Shown here one piece after another: positions 50,987 to 60,387 of a DNA stretch of 64,000 nt. The notes beneath the pieces were generated by a model. That model had not been told where the DNA came from. It made no database searches and was given only the letters and a program-made list of their open reading frames with translations. The DNA lies in the NCBI RefSeq assembly GCF_030704685.1, contig NZ_JAUZDX010000008.1, positions 124,001-188,000 of the forward strand, read 5' to 3'. The position numbers and the translations under genes were made by a program. Within the stretch, counting starts at the first letter, position 1, and each line of letters begins with the position of its first letter. This DNA is from Acidovorax sp. A1169 (GTDB taxonomy: Bacteria > Pseudomonadota > Gammaproteobacteria > Burkholderiales > Burkholderiaceae_C).

Positions 50987-51670
50987 ATGTACGAACTAGG
51001 CGTTGTCCACCGCAATATCACCCGCGCAGACCGCGCAGCCGCCGACGGCCTGGCCGCACTGGGCTCGGCCACCGTGCACGAGGCCATGGGCCGCGTGGGC
51101 CTGCTCAAGCCCTACATGCGCCCCATCTACCCCGGCCAGCAGGTGTCGGGTACGGCGGTAACCGTGCTGCTGCAGCCCGGCGACAACTGGATGATGCATG
51201 TGGCAGCCGAGCAGATACAGCCCGGCGACGTGGTGGTGGCAGCCGTCACCTCCGAATGCACCGATGGCTATTTTGGCGACTTGTTGGCCACCTCGTTCCA
51301 GTCGCGCGGTGCGCGGGCCCTCATCATCGACGCTGGCGTGCGTGACGTGAAGACGCTCCAGGAGATGAATTTCCCCGTGTGGAGCCGCGCAATCTCCAGC
51401 AAGGGCACGATCAAGGCCACCCTGGGCTCGGTCAACATCCCCGTGGTCTGCGCTGGCATGTGGGTCACTCCGGGCGACGTGATCGTGGCCGATGACGACG
51501 GCGTGGTCTGCGTGCCCGCCGCGCGTGCCGCCGCCACGCTCGAAGCCGCACAGAAGCGCGAGAGCTTCGAGGGCGAAAAGCGCGCCAAGCTCGCCTCGGG
51601 CGTGCTCGGCCTCGACATGTACAGCATGCGCCCTGGTCTGGAGAAGGCCGGGCTCAAGTACATCGACTGA
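50987..51670 (+). CDS. ligK: 4-Carboxy-4-hydroxy-2-oxoadipate aldolase (LigK/PmdF type)
   Basis: 227 residues of the RraA-like class II pyruvate aldolases. [21 protein letters not shown], then VRD, gives the metal/pyruvate-binding Gly-Asp...Arg-Asp motif; [13 protein letters not shown] is the N-terminal signature and [20 protein letters not shown] the C-terminal one. It splits 4-carboxy-4-hydroxy-2-oxoadipate into pyruvate and oxaloacetate, the last step of the 4,5-pathway. It also acts on related oxo acids in other species. One-base gap from ligJ. Confidence 0.92.
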   Translation: MYELGVVHRNITRADRAAADGLAALGSATVHEAMGRVGLLKPYMRPIYPGQQVSGTAVTVLLQPGDNWMMHVAAEQIQPGDVVVAAVTSECTDGYFGDLLATSFQSRGARALIIDAGVRDVKTLQEMNFPVWSRAISSKGTIKATLGSVNIPVVCAGMWVTPGDVIVADDDGVVCVPAARAAATLEAAQKRESFEGEKRAKLASGVLGLDMYSMRPGLEKAGLKYID

Positions 51671-51767
51671 CCGTCCCATGCGGCACCCGCCAAAGCGACG
51701 TCAGCCATGCGGCGGACGCCGCACCGCTGCGCACGGCGCAGCCCCACTTTTATTGACGAGACATACG

Positions 51768-52766
51768 ATGCGCCTTCTTTCTTCCTCCCTCTCTCGCCGC
51801 GCCGCCCTCGCCCTGGGCGTGGCCGCAGCCGCCGGCCTGGCACCGCAGTTGGCTGCCGCCCAGCAGTTCCCCACCAAGACCGTGCGCATCATCACGCCCT
51901 TCCCGGTGGGCGGCGGCCCGGACGGCGTGGCCCGCATAGTGGCCGAGAAGCTTGGCCGTGCCTGGAACCAGCCCGTGGTGGTGGAGAACCGCCCGGGCGG
52001 CAACGGTTTCATCGCCATCGACGCCTTCAAGCGCGGTGCCAAGGACGGGCATGACCTGCTCGTGCTCGACAACGTGCACCTGGCCGCCTACCCCAGCCTG
52101 TTCAAGAAGCTGCCGTACGACGTGGCCAAGGATTTCGACACGCTGCTGCCGCTGTTCAAGACCCACTTCTTCTTCACCGTGGGCACGGACAGCAAGTACA
52201 AGACCGTGGCCGACATCGTGGCCGATGCCAAGGCCCGCCCGGGCAAGCTCAACTACGGCTCGTGGTCGGTAGGCAACCCCGTGCACCTGGGCTCCGAGCT
52301 GTTCGAGTCCGCCACCGGCACGCAGATGGAGCATGTGATCTTCAAGGAGACCACGCAGCTCTACACCTCGGTCGCCACGGGCGAGATCGACTTCGCACTG
52401 GGCAGCGCCGCCACGGCAGGCCCGCTGTACCGCGCTGGCAAGCTGCGCCTGCTGGCCTTTGCAGGCCCAAAGCGCTCGGCCGAATTCCCCGACGTGCCCA
52501 CCGTGGCCGAAGCGGGTGGCCCGAAGGACTTCGCCGTCACCGGCTGGAACGCCATTGCCGTGCCGCCTGGCCTGCCCGCCGCCGTCACCGACAAGATCAA
52601 GCGCGACATCGAGCAGGCGCTGACAGGGCCCGACGTGGCCGAGAAGTTCAAGACCTTCGGCTACGAGCAATTTCCCACCACGCGCGCGCAGTTCACACAG
52701 TTCGTCAAGGACGAGAGCCAGCGCTTTGGCGACGTGATCAAGAAGGCCAACGTCTCGCTCGACTGA
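51768..52766 (+). CDS. Bug/TctC-family binding protein inside the lig operon
   Basis: 332 residues from the ATG at 51768. The Tat-like signal (SRRAALALGVAAAAGLAPQL) leads to FPTKTVRIITPFPVGGGPDGVA, the Bug/TctC ligand loop. No TctA/TctB genes are present. Sitting between ligK and ligI with short gaps, it is expected to be made with the pathway and to bind an aromatic or dicarboxylic acid in the periplasm, for example 2-pyrone-4,6-dicarboxylate or protocatechuate; ligand identity is inference. Confidence 0.87.
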   Translation: MRLLSSSLSRRAALALGVAAAAGLAPQLAAAQQFPTKTVRIITPFPVGGGPDGVARIVAEKLGRAWNQPVVVENRPGGNGFIAIDAFKRGAKDGHDLLVLDNVHLAAYPSLFKKLPYDVAKDFDTLLPLFKTHFFFTVGTDSKYKTVADIVADAKARPGKLNYGSWSVGNPVHLGSELFESATGTQMEHVIFKETTQLYTSVATGEIDFALGSAATAGPLYRAGKLRLLAFAGPKRSAEFPDVPTVAEAGGPKDFAVTGWNAIAVPPGLPAAVTDKIKRDIEQALTGPDVAEKFKTFGYEQFPTTRAQFTQFVKDESQRFGDVIKKANVSLD

Positions 52767-52785
52767 TCATCAAGGAGTACACCGC

Positions 52786-53709
52786 ATGAGTGAATTCACC
52801 AAAACCCCTGGCTGGCTCGACTGGTACGCCGGCCCGAGCAAGCCCCGCTTCCAGGTGCCCGCAGGCGCCGTGGACGCGCACTGCCACGTGTTCGGTCCCG
52901 GTGCCGAATTCCCCTACGCACCCGAACGCAAGTACACGCCCTGCGACGCCAGCAAGGCGCAGTTGTATGCGCTGCGCGACCACTTGGGCTTTGCGCGCAA
53001 CGTGGTGGTGCAGGCCACCTGCCACGGTGCCGACAACCGCGCCATGGTCGATGCGCTGGTGCACTCGGGCGGCAAGGCACGTGGCGTGGCCACCGTGCGC
53101 CGCTCGGTGACGGACGAAGAGCTCCAGGCCATGCACGCCGCCGGCGTGCGCGGCGTGCGCTTCAACTTCGTCAAGCGCCTGGTGGACTTCACGCCCAAGG
53201 ATGAGCTGATGGAGATCGCCGCGCGCATCCACAAGCTCGGCTGGCATGTGGTGATCTACTTCGAGGCGGTGGACCTGCCAGAGCTGTGGGACTTCTTCAC
53301 CCAGCTCCCCACCACCGTGGTGGTGGACCACATGGGCCGCCCCGATGTGACCCAACCCGTCGATGGCCCCGAGTTTGAACTGTTCCTGAAATTCATGCGC
53401 CAGCACCCCAATGTGTGGAGCAAGGTCAGCTGCCCCGAGCGCCTGAGCGTGGCCGGACCCAAGGCCCTGGACGGCGAGCAGGCCGCCTACCGCGACGTGG
53501 TTCCGTTCGCGCGCCGCGTGGTCGAGGAGTTCCCCGACCGCGTGCTCTGGGGGACTGACTGGCCGCACCCCAACCTCAAGGACCACATGCCCGACGACGG
53601 CCTGCTGGTGGACTTCATTCCCCACATCGCCACGACGCCCGAGCGGCAGCGCAAACTCCTGGTGGACAATCCCATGCGCCTTTACTGGCCTGAGGAAGCG
53701 AAAGGCTGA
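52786..53709 (+). CDS. ligI: 2-Pyrone-4,6-dicarboxylate lactonase (LigI/PmdD type)
   Basis: 307 residues, amidohydrolase superfamily. GAVDAHCHVFGPGAEFPY has the HxH pair, VVDHMGRPDVTQPVDGP and WGTDWPHPNLKDHMPDDGLL the remaining active-site residues; all match LigI. The enzyme hydrolyses 2-pyrone-4,6-dicarboxylate to 4-oxalomesaconate without a metal. It follows the Bug gene by 19 bp and precedes ligA by 4 bp. Confidence 0.93.
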   Translation: MSEFTKTPGWLDWYAGPSKPRFQVPAGAVDAHCHVFGPGAEFPYAPERKYTPCDASKAQLYALRDHLGFARNVVVQATCHGADNRAMVDALVHSGGKARGVATVRRSVTDEELQAMHAAGVRGVRFNFVKRLVDFTPKDELMEIAARIHKLGWHVVIYFEAVDLPELWDFFTQLPTTVVVDHMGRPDVTQPVDGPEFELFLKFMRQHPNVWSKVSCPERLSVAGPKALDGEQAAYRDVVPFARRVVEEFPDRVLWGTDWPHPNLKDHMPDDGLLVDFIPHIATTPERQRKLLVDNPMRLYWPEEAKG

Positions 53710-53713
53710 AGCC

Positions 53714-55023
<1,310 letters not shown>

Positions 55024-55024
55024 A

Positions 55025-55984
55025 ATGACTACGAACAAGACCATCAAGGTCGCCCTGGCGGGCGCCGGTGCCTTCGGCATCAAGCACCTGGACGGCATCA
55101 AGAACATCGACGGCGTGGAGGTCGTCTCTCTGATCAGCCGCGACCTCGACAAGACCAGGGAAGTGGCGGCTAGGTACGGCATCGGCCACGTCACCACCGA
55201 CCTGGCCGACAGCCTGGCCCTGCCCGAGGTGGACGCCGTGATCCTGTGCACGCCCACCCAGATGCACGCCGAGCAGAGCATCGCCTGCATGAAGGCCGGC
55301 AAGCACGTGCAGGTCGAGATCCCCCTGGCCGACAGCCTCAAGGGCGCGCAGGACGTCGTGACGCTGCAGAAAGAGACCGGCCTGGTGGCCATGTGCGGCC
55401 ACACGCGCCGCTTCAACCCCAGCCACCAGTACGTGCATAAGAAGATCCAGGCCGGCGAATTCAACATCCAGCAGATGGACGTGCAGACCTACTTCTTTCG
55501 CCGCACCAACACCAATGCGCTGGGCCAGGCCCGCAGCTGGACGGACCACCTGCTGTGGCACCATGCAGCCCACACCGTGGACCTGTTCGCGTACCAAGCC
55601 TGCAGCCCGATCGTGAAAGCCAACGCCGTGCAGGGCCCGATCCACCCCGTGCTGGGCATTGCCATGGACATGAGCATCCAGCTCAAGGCCGCCAACGGCG
55701 CCATCTGCACGCTGTCGCTCTCGTTCAACAACGATGGCCCGCTGGGCACCTACTTTCGCTACATCGGCGACACCGCGACCTACCTGGCGCGCTACGACGA
55801 CCTGTACAACGGCAAGGACGAGAAGATCGACGTGAGCCATGTCGACGTGTCGATGAACGGCATCGAGCTGCAGGACCGCGAGTTCTTTGCCGCCATCCGC
55901 GAAGGCCGCGAGCCCAACTCCAGCGTGGCCAGCGTACTGGCCTGCTACCAGGTGCTGCACGATCTGGAGCAGCAGCTTCAGTAA
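55025..55984 (+). CDS. ligC: 4-Carboxy-2-hydroxymuconate-6-semialdehyde dehydrogenase
   Basis: 319 residues of the Gfo/Idh/MocA family. VALAGAGAFGIKHLDGI is the nucleotide-binding loop, AVILCTPTQMHAEQSIACM and HVQVEIPLADSL follow (the usual EKP-like motif is EIP), and CGHTRRFNPSHQYVHKKI is typical of LigC. It oxidises the hemiacetal of the ring-fission product with NADP+ to 2-pyrone-4,6-dicarboxylate. It is the last gene before a strong terminator. Confidence 0.94.
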   Translation: MTTNKTIKVALAGAGAFGIKHLDGIKNIDGVEVVSLISRDLDKTREVAARYGIGHVTTDLADSLALPEVDAVILCTPTQMHAEQSIACMKAGKHVQVEIPLADSLKGAQDVVTLQKETGLVAMCGHTRRFNPSHQYVHKKIQAGEFNIQQMDVQTYFFRRTNTNALGQARSWTDHLLWHHAAHTVDLFAYQACSPIVKANAVQGPIHPVLGIAMDMSIQLKAANGAICTLSLSFNNDGPLGTYFRYIGDTATYLARYDDLYNGKDEKIDVSHVDVSMNGIELQDREFFAAIREGREPNSSVASVLACYQVLHDLEQQLQ

Positions 55985-56010
55985 GATCCGCCTGCAGACA
56001 CCCACAACCC

Positions 56011-56040
56011 GCCCGCAGATGGAACGCTGCGGGCGTTTTT
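56011..56040 (+). terminator. Rho-independent terminator of the lig operon
   Basis: GCCCGCAG, loop ATGGAACG, CTGCGGGC, then GTTTTT. Strong stem and U-tract 27 bp after ligC. The next gene starts only 10 bp later, so it would need read-through or an internal promoter. Confidence 0.85.
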
Positions 56041-56049
56041 CATGGAGCA

Positions 56050-57066
56050 ATGACCACCATGCAGACACGCCAACTCGGCCCCTTTGAAGTCAGCGCCATC
56101 GGCCTCGGGTGCATGAACCTGAGCCACGCCTACGGCGCCCCCGTCTCGCCCGAGCAGGGCGAGCGTGTGCTGCTGGCCGCGCTCGACGCAGGCGTGACCC
56201 TGTTCGACACGGCCACGCTCTACGGCTTCGGCGCCAACGAGACCCTGGTGGGCCGTGTGATGAAGCCGCACCGCCAGCGCTTCACCCTGGCCAGCAAGTG
56301 CGGCATGCAGGGCGTGGACGTGGCCGGCGACGGCAAACTGGTGCGCGTGATCGACGGGCGCCCCGCCACCCTGCGCCAGACCTGCGAGGACAGCCTGCGC
56401 CGCCTGCAGACCGACGTGATCGACCTGTATTACCTGCACCGCTGGGACAAGCAGGTGCCTATCGAGGACAGCGTGGGTGCGCTCGCCGACCTGGTGCGCG
56501 CGGGCAAGATCCGCAGCATCGGCCTGTCCGAAGTGTCGGCCGCCACGCTGCGGCGCGCGCATGCGGTGCACCCCATCGCTGCCGTGCAGACCGAGTATTC
56601 GCTGTGGACGCGCAACCCCGAGATCGCGGTGCTCGAAGCCTGCCGTGAGCTGGGCGTGGCCTTCGTCGCCTTCAGCCCCGTGGCGCGTGGCTACCTGTGT
56701 GGCGATCTGAAAGATGTGTCCGCACTGGACGCCAAGGACATCCGCCGTGCGATGCCGCGCTTTGCCCCCGAGGCCTACGCGGCCAACCTGGCGCTACTGG
56801 ACAGCTACTTTGCGATAGCCCGCCAGGTCGGCTGCAGCCCCGCGCAACTGGCGCTGGCCTGGCTGCTGCACAAGGGTGAGCACATCATCCCGATCCCGGG
56901 CACAACCAGCGTGGAGCACCTGCATGACGACCTGGGTGCCGCTGCGGTGCAAATCGACGCGGCGACCATGGCCGCGCTTGACGGCGCCATCAACCAGCGG
57001 AACGTCGTGGGCCCCCGCTACAGCGCGCAGAGCGCGAGCGAGGTGGATACCGAGACGTTTGCCTGA
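56050..57066 (+). CDS. Aldo/keto reductase
   Basis: 338 residues. LGPFEVSAIGLGCMNLSHAY starts the (beta/alpha)8 barrel; catalytic Asp and Tyr are in LFDTATLYGFG, Lys in LASKCGMQ and His in YYLHRWD. IPIPGTTSVEHL is the NADPH-binding segment. It belongs to the AKR13-like (YakC/Tas) group that reduces aldehydes and ketones. The start lies just behind the lig terminator, so expression relative to the operon is unclear; a role in clearing aromatic aldehydes is possible. ATG at 56059 is an alternative start. Confidence 0.9.
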   Translation: MTTMQTRQLGPFEVSAIGLGCMNLSHAYGAPVSPEQGERVLLAALDAGVTLFDTATLYGFGANETLVGRVMKPHRQRFTLASKCGMQGVDVAGDGKLVRVIDGRPATLRQTCEDSLRRLQTDVIDLYYLHRWDKQVPIEDSVGALADLVRAGKIRSIGLSEVSAATLRRAHAVHPIAAVQTEYSLWTRNPEIAVLEACRELGVAFVAFSPVARGYLCGDLKDVSALDAKDIRRAMPRFAPEAYAANLALLDSYFAIARQVGCSPAQLALAWLLHKGEHIIPIPGTTSVEHLHDDLGAAAVQIDAATMAALDGAINQRNVVGPRYSAQSASEVDTETFA

Positions 57067-57104
57067 AACAATGCACGCCCTGCACCGTTGCAGGGCGGGT
57101 CGCA

Positions 57105-57485
57105 TCAGCGGCGTGTCTGCGCTTCGGTGTGCAGGCTGATCTGGGCGGTGCCGGAGTTGGCGGTGCGGATGTTGGCCGCCAGCATGCGCGCGCGTGCCGC
57201 ATTGGTGGCGGCCTCGGCCTGCAGCGCCGCCATGTAGGCGATGTGGTTGGTTTCCGCCTCGTCGCTGGTCTTGCTCCAGATGCTGTTGGCCTGTGCCAGG
57301 GCTTCGGTAGCCTGTTTCAGTTCGAGGGCTGCGTGCCGGGCCACTGCCGGGTCGGCGCTGGCGGTGCCTACGGCCGTGCGGGCCCGCTCCAGGGCCATGG
57401 ACGGGGCCGTGGCACAAGCGGAAAGAAACCCTGCGGCCATCGCGCTGATGGCGAGAACGGTGGTGCTGCGAAGCATGGGATGCAT
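57105..57485 (-). CDS. DUF4398 lipoprotein, truncated paralogue of the OmpA-type gene
   Basis: 126 residues, AAGGAAA before the ATG. Lipoprotein signal with FLSACA as lipobox; then LERARTAVGTASADPAVARH and DEAETNHIAYMAALQAEAAT, the DUF4398 core. It closely follows the first 125 or so residues of the 57852-58793 protein (shared ARTAV...DPAVA, LELKQA, DEAETNH) and stops where that protein goes into its long coiled coil. It looks like a partial duplicate that lost the coiled coil and OmpA domain. It has its own promoter region with an inverted repeat. Confidence 0.85.
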   Translation of the reverse strand: MHPMLRSTTVLAISAMAAGFLSACATAPSMALERARTAVGTASADPAVARHAALELKQATEALAQANSIWSKTSDEAETNHIAYMAALQAEAATNAARARMLAANIRTANSGTAQISLHTEAQTRR

Positions 57486-57532
57486 GGTGGCTGTTTCCTT
57501 CAAGGACTCTGGTAAGCAGGTCTGCATAGGTT

Positions 57533-57555
57533 TCATATGTAACAAATGCATATGA
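57533..57555. promoter_or_regulatory. Inverted repeat upstream of the DUF4398 lipoprotein gene
   Basis: TCATATG-TAACAAATG-CATATGA, seven-base perfect arms, 48 bp upstream of the start codon in an AT-rich patch. Candidate operator or promoter element. The remaining bases to 57779 hold no gene that I can see. Confidence 0.5.
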
Positions 57556-57779
57556 CCCGCCCGTGGCAGAAATTGAACAGCAAAACCTGTGCCGCGCCGC
57601 ATGGGGCTTACCCTGGTGGGGTATTGCCGTTGCCAGGGTCCTGAGCGGGCACCAATCCAATGCACCCAGGTAAAGTCCCAGATGTTACATGTGTGTGAAT
57701 GCTCACTTAGATGGGTTCACCTTTCTGGATGAAGCGTTGGCCCCACGATTGCCATACCGGTGCGGGCGCGCCAGACATG

Positions 57780-57811
57780 CAAAAGACCGCGCGGCGTGAG
57801 CGGCGCGGTCT
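57780..57811 (-). terminator. Rho-independent terminator of the OmpA/DUF4398 gene
   Basis: On the minus strand AGACCGCGC, ten-base loop, GCGCGGTCT, then TTTGC (four T counting the last stem base). It lies about 40 bp after the stop at 57852. Confidence 0.75.
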
Positions 57812-57851
57812 GGGGTGGGGTACCGGGGCGGCAGGCCGCCCTGGAGGGGCT

Positions 57852-58793
57852 TCAGCGGCCCTTGAGGTTGCCCTTGTCGTCGGCGATCACGATCTCCACG
57901 CGGCGGTTCATGGCCCGGCCTTCGGGCGAGGCGTTGTCGGCCACCGGGTAGACCTTGCCGTAGCCGCGTGCCGTGATGCGATTCGCGTCCACGCCCCGCG
58001 CCACCAGCGCATCGCGCACGGCGCCGGCACGGCGTGCCGACAGCTCCTGGTTGTAAACGTCCGAGCCCACGCTGTCGGTGTAACCCTCGATCAGCAGCTT
58101 GCGCTCGGGAAACTGCTTGAGGAAATCGGCCAGCTTGTCCAGGCGAGGCCCGGCCTGCGCAGACAGCTCGGCCTTGTTGAAGGCGAACAGCACGTCACCC
58201 AGGGTCACGAGCAGGCCGCGTTCGGTCTGCTGTGCCTCCATTTCGCGCAACTGGGCTTCGAGCATGCGCACGCGGTCCTGGGCGGCGCTGGCCTGGGCCA
58301 GGGCCGCATTGGCCTGCATCTGCTGCTGGGCCGCGCGCTGTTCGGCACTCAAGGCCTGGGCCTGGGCGATCTGTGCGTTGCGGGCCTGGGCGTCGGCACG
58401 CAGGCGCGCTTCGTCGGCCTCGCGGGTGCGGGCCTGAAGGCGGATGCGGTCGGCTTCGGAACTGGCGCTCTGGATGCTGGCATCGAGCATGCGGGCCCGT
58501 GCCGCGTTGTTGGCGATCTCGGCGCGCTGGGAGGCGATATAAGCCAGGTGGTTGGTCTCGGCCTCATCGTGCTTGTCGGCCCAGAAGCGGTCGGCACGGG
58601 CCAGGGCATCGCTGGCCTGCTTGAGCTCCAGGGGGGCGTATTGGGCGACGGCGGGATCCGTGCCGGCACGGCTCACCGCCGTGCGGGCCTGCTCCAGTGC
58701 GGCGGAAGGTGCAGTACTGGCGCAGGCGGCCAGCAGGCCCGCAGCGATCAGGCTGGTGGCCAGGGCAGTGGTACGGCGAAGAATGGGGTGCAT
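57852..58793 (-). CDS. DUF4398 and OmpA-domain lipoprotein
   Basis: 313 residues from the ATG at 58793 with AAGGAA. Lipobox LLAACA; DUF4398 region about 25-120 (DEAETNHLAYIASQRAEIAN); an Ala/Gln/Arg-rich coiled coil about 120-200 (ADAQARNAQIAQAQALSAEQ); OmpA-like peptidoglycan-binding domain about 205-313 (LLIEGYTDSVGSDVYNQELS and ITARGYGKVYPVADNASPEG, then MNRRVEI). It should be an outer-membrane lipoprotein reaching the cell wall. Upstream and probably co-transcribed is another DUF4398 lipoprotein gene; downstream lies a truncated copy of its own N-terminal part. Confidence 0.9.
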   Translation of the reverse strand: MHPILRRTTALATSLIAAGLLAACASTAPSAALEQARTAVSRAGTDPAVAQYAPLELKQASDALARADRFWADKHDEAETNHLAYIASQRAEIANNAARARMLDASIQSASSEADRIRLQARTREADEARLRADAQARNAQIAQAQALSAEQRAAQQQMQANAALAQASAAQDRVRMLEAQLREMEAQQTERGLLVTLGDVLFAFNKAELSAQAGPRLDKLADFLKQFPERKLLIEGYTDSVGSDVYNQELSARRAGAVRDALVARGVDANRITARGYGKVYPVADNASPEGRAMNRRVEIVIADDKGNLKGR

Positions 58794-58858
58794 GGTGGGT
58801 ATTCCTTCAAGATTCGGGGTCACGGAGCGTGACGGCAGGCGCAGTGGGGCTGAAGCGA

Positions 58859-59242
58859 TCAGCGGGCGGGCGCGGCGCGGCGGTTGATTTCTTCCTGCAA
58901 TGCGCGGATACCATCCTGCACCTGGGCCAGACTGGCGGCATTGCGCTCGGCATCGGCGCGGGTCTCTGCAACCCGGGCGTCCACTTCGGCCTCGGCAGCC
59001 AGGCGGCGGGCGGCGGTGTAGTCCTGCGCGCCCATGGCCTTCTCGGCCGCCATGAGCTTGTCGCGGGCACGCTGCAGTTCAACGGGTGCGGTCGCGGTCA
59101 CGCTGGGTGCTGCGGACACGCGGGTCAGCGTGGTGCGGCTCACGGCCATCTGTTCCGTGGGTGGCGGCGTGGAGGAGCAGGCGGCCAGGGCGCCAAGGGC
59201 GAGGACGGCGATGGCAAGGCGAATGGGTGCGGATGAAGGCAT
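58859..59242 (-). CDS. DUF4398 lipoprotein
   Basis: 127 residues. Signal with lipobox ALAACS, then PVELQRARDKLMAAEKAMGA and ARRLAAEAEVDARVAETRAD, a short DUF4398 protein with one coiled coil. It is more distant from the other two DUF4398 proteins here than they are from each other. It precedes the OmpA-type gene by 65 bp and is probably the first gene of that unit. Confidence 0.85.
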   Translation of the reverse strand: MPSSAPIRLAIAVLALGALAACSSTPPPTEQMAVSRTTLTRVSAAPSVTATAPVELQRARDKLMAAEKAMGAQDYTAARRLAAEAEVDARVAETRADAERNAASLAQVQDGIRALQEEINRRAAPAR

Positions 59243-59478
59243 GGTGTTCTGAACTCCTGTGGAGGGGGATGGGATCTGCCCTCCCCGATGCCGGCAAGCC
59301 GGGCGAGGGGGCGACCAGGAGACGGTGCTGGTACAGGTGCATTGTTCGTGCAGCGACCTGCAGGCCGCGTAGTCCCTGCCTCAGTTCGCCTGTGGGCCAG
59401 GTCTTACATCGGCTTACGTGTCAGGTGCTGTTGCGGGCCGACGCAGGCGCGCAGGCCAGGTACCCGCAGGCACCAGGG

Positions 59479-60387
59479 TCAGGGCAGGTTCTCGCGAAAG
59501 ACCACCTGGCTGCGTGTGGTCTCCACACCGGACAAGGCGGGACGCCCGTCGCGCAGGTTGGCGAAGATGCGCACGCAGCTGGTGATGGTGCTCAAGGGGT
59601 TCTGGGTGATCACCGCGTCCATGCTGCCGTCGATGAGCTGGGCGCGTGTGTCGGGTGTCAGGCCGTGGCCGATGAACACCACCTTGTGCTGCATGCCGCA
59701 GTCCTCCAACGCGCGGGCGATGCCGTCGGAGGCGCCGCCGATGTTGTAGATGCCGGCCAGGTCCGGGTGGCGCTCCAGCAGGGTGCGTGTCTGGCGGTAG
59801 TTCTTCTCGGTGTCGTCGAGCCCCTCGCGCAGGCCGACCACGGTGAGCTGGGGAAACAGCTCTTCGAGCACGTGGAGGAAGCCAGCCTCGCGCTCTTGGT
59901 GCGCCGCGTAGCGCAGGCTGCCCGCGACCAAGGCCACCTTGGCGTCGCGCGCGCCGATGAAGCGGCCGATCAGGTAGCCCGCCGTGCGTCCCGCAGCGCG
60001 ATTGTCCAGCCCCACGTAGCCCACGCGCTGCGAGTTGCCCAGGTCCGAGATCACCGTGATCACGGGCACGCCGCGCCCGGCCAGGGTGGCCACGGCCTCG
60101 CGCACCTGGGGGTGCTCCAGCGCCATCATCACCAGGCCATCGTAGCGCTTGCCGTGGTGCAGCAGTGCCTGGGCCAGCGCCTCGGGATTGAAGCTGTCCA
60201 CCGTCTCGGCGCGGCATTTGACATGGAAGGGCGCCCAGTGCTCCTGCGAGTAGCTGACCATGTCGCCCAGCATGGTGAGAAAGCGGCTGGTGTTGCGCGG
60301 CAGCAGGAACATCACGCGCAGGGGCGCGGGTGCCAGCGTGGCGGCCAGGCCGTCTGCCGGCAGGTAGCCCAGTTCACCCGCGGCCTG
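59479..60387 (-). pseudogene. LacI-family regulator lacking its DNA-binding head
   Basis: About 300 codons remain. Reading from the break gives QAAGELGYLPADGLAATLAP, where ELGYLP matches the end of the LacI helix-turn-helix/hinge region, followed by the whole periplasmic-binding-like effector domain (LRVMFLLPRNTSRF, RYDGLVMMALEHPQVREAV, GVPVITVISDL, YVGLDNRAAGRTAGYLIGRF, GIYNIGGASDGIARAL). The first 55 or so residues, which carry the HTH, are absent. The largest frame with a start codon begins at 60315 (GTG). Without the head it should not bind its operator. Members with this effector domain often control sugar or sugar-acid catabolism. Confidence 0.8.
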
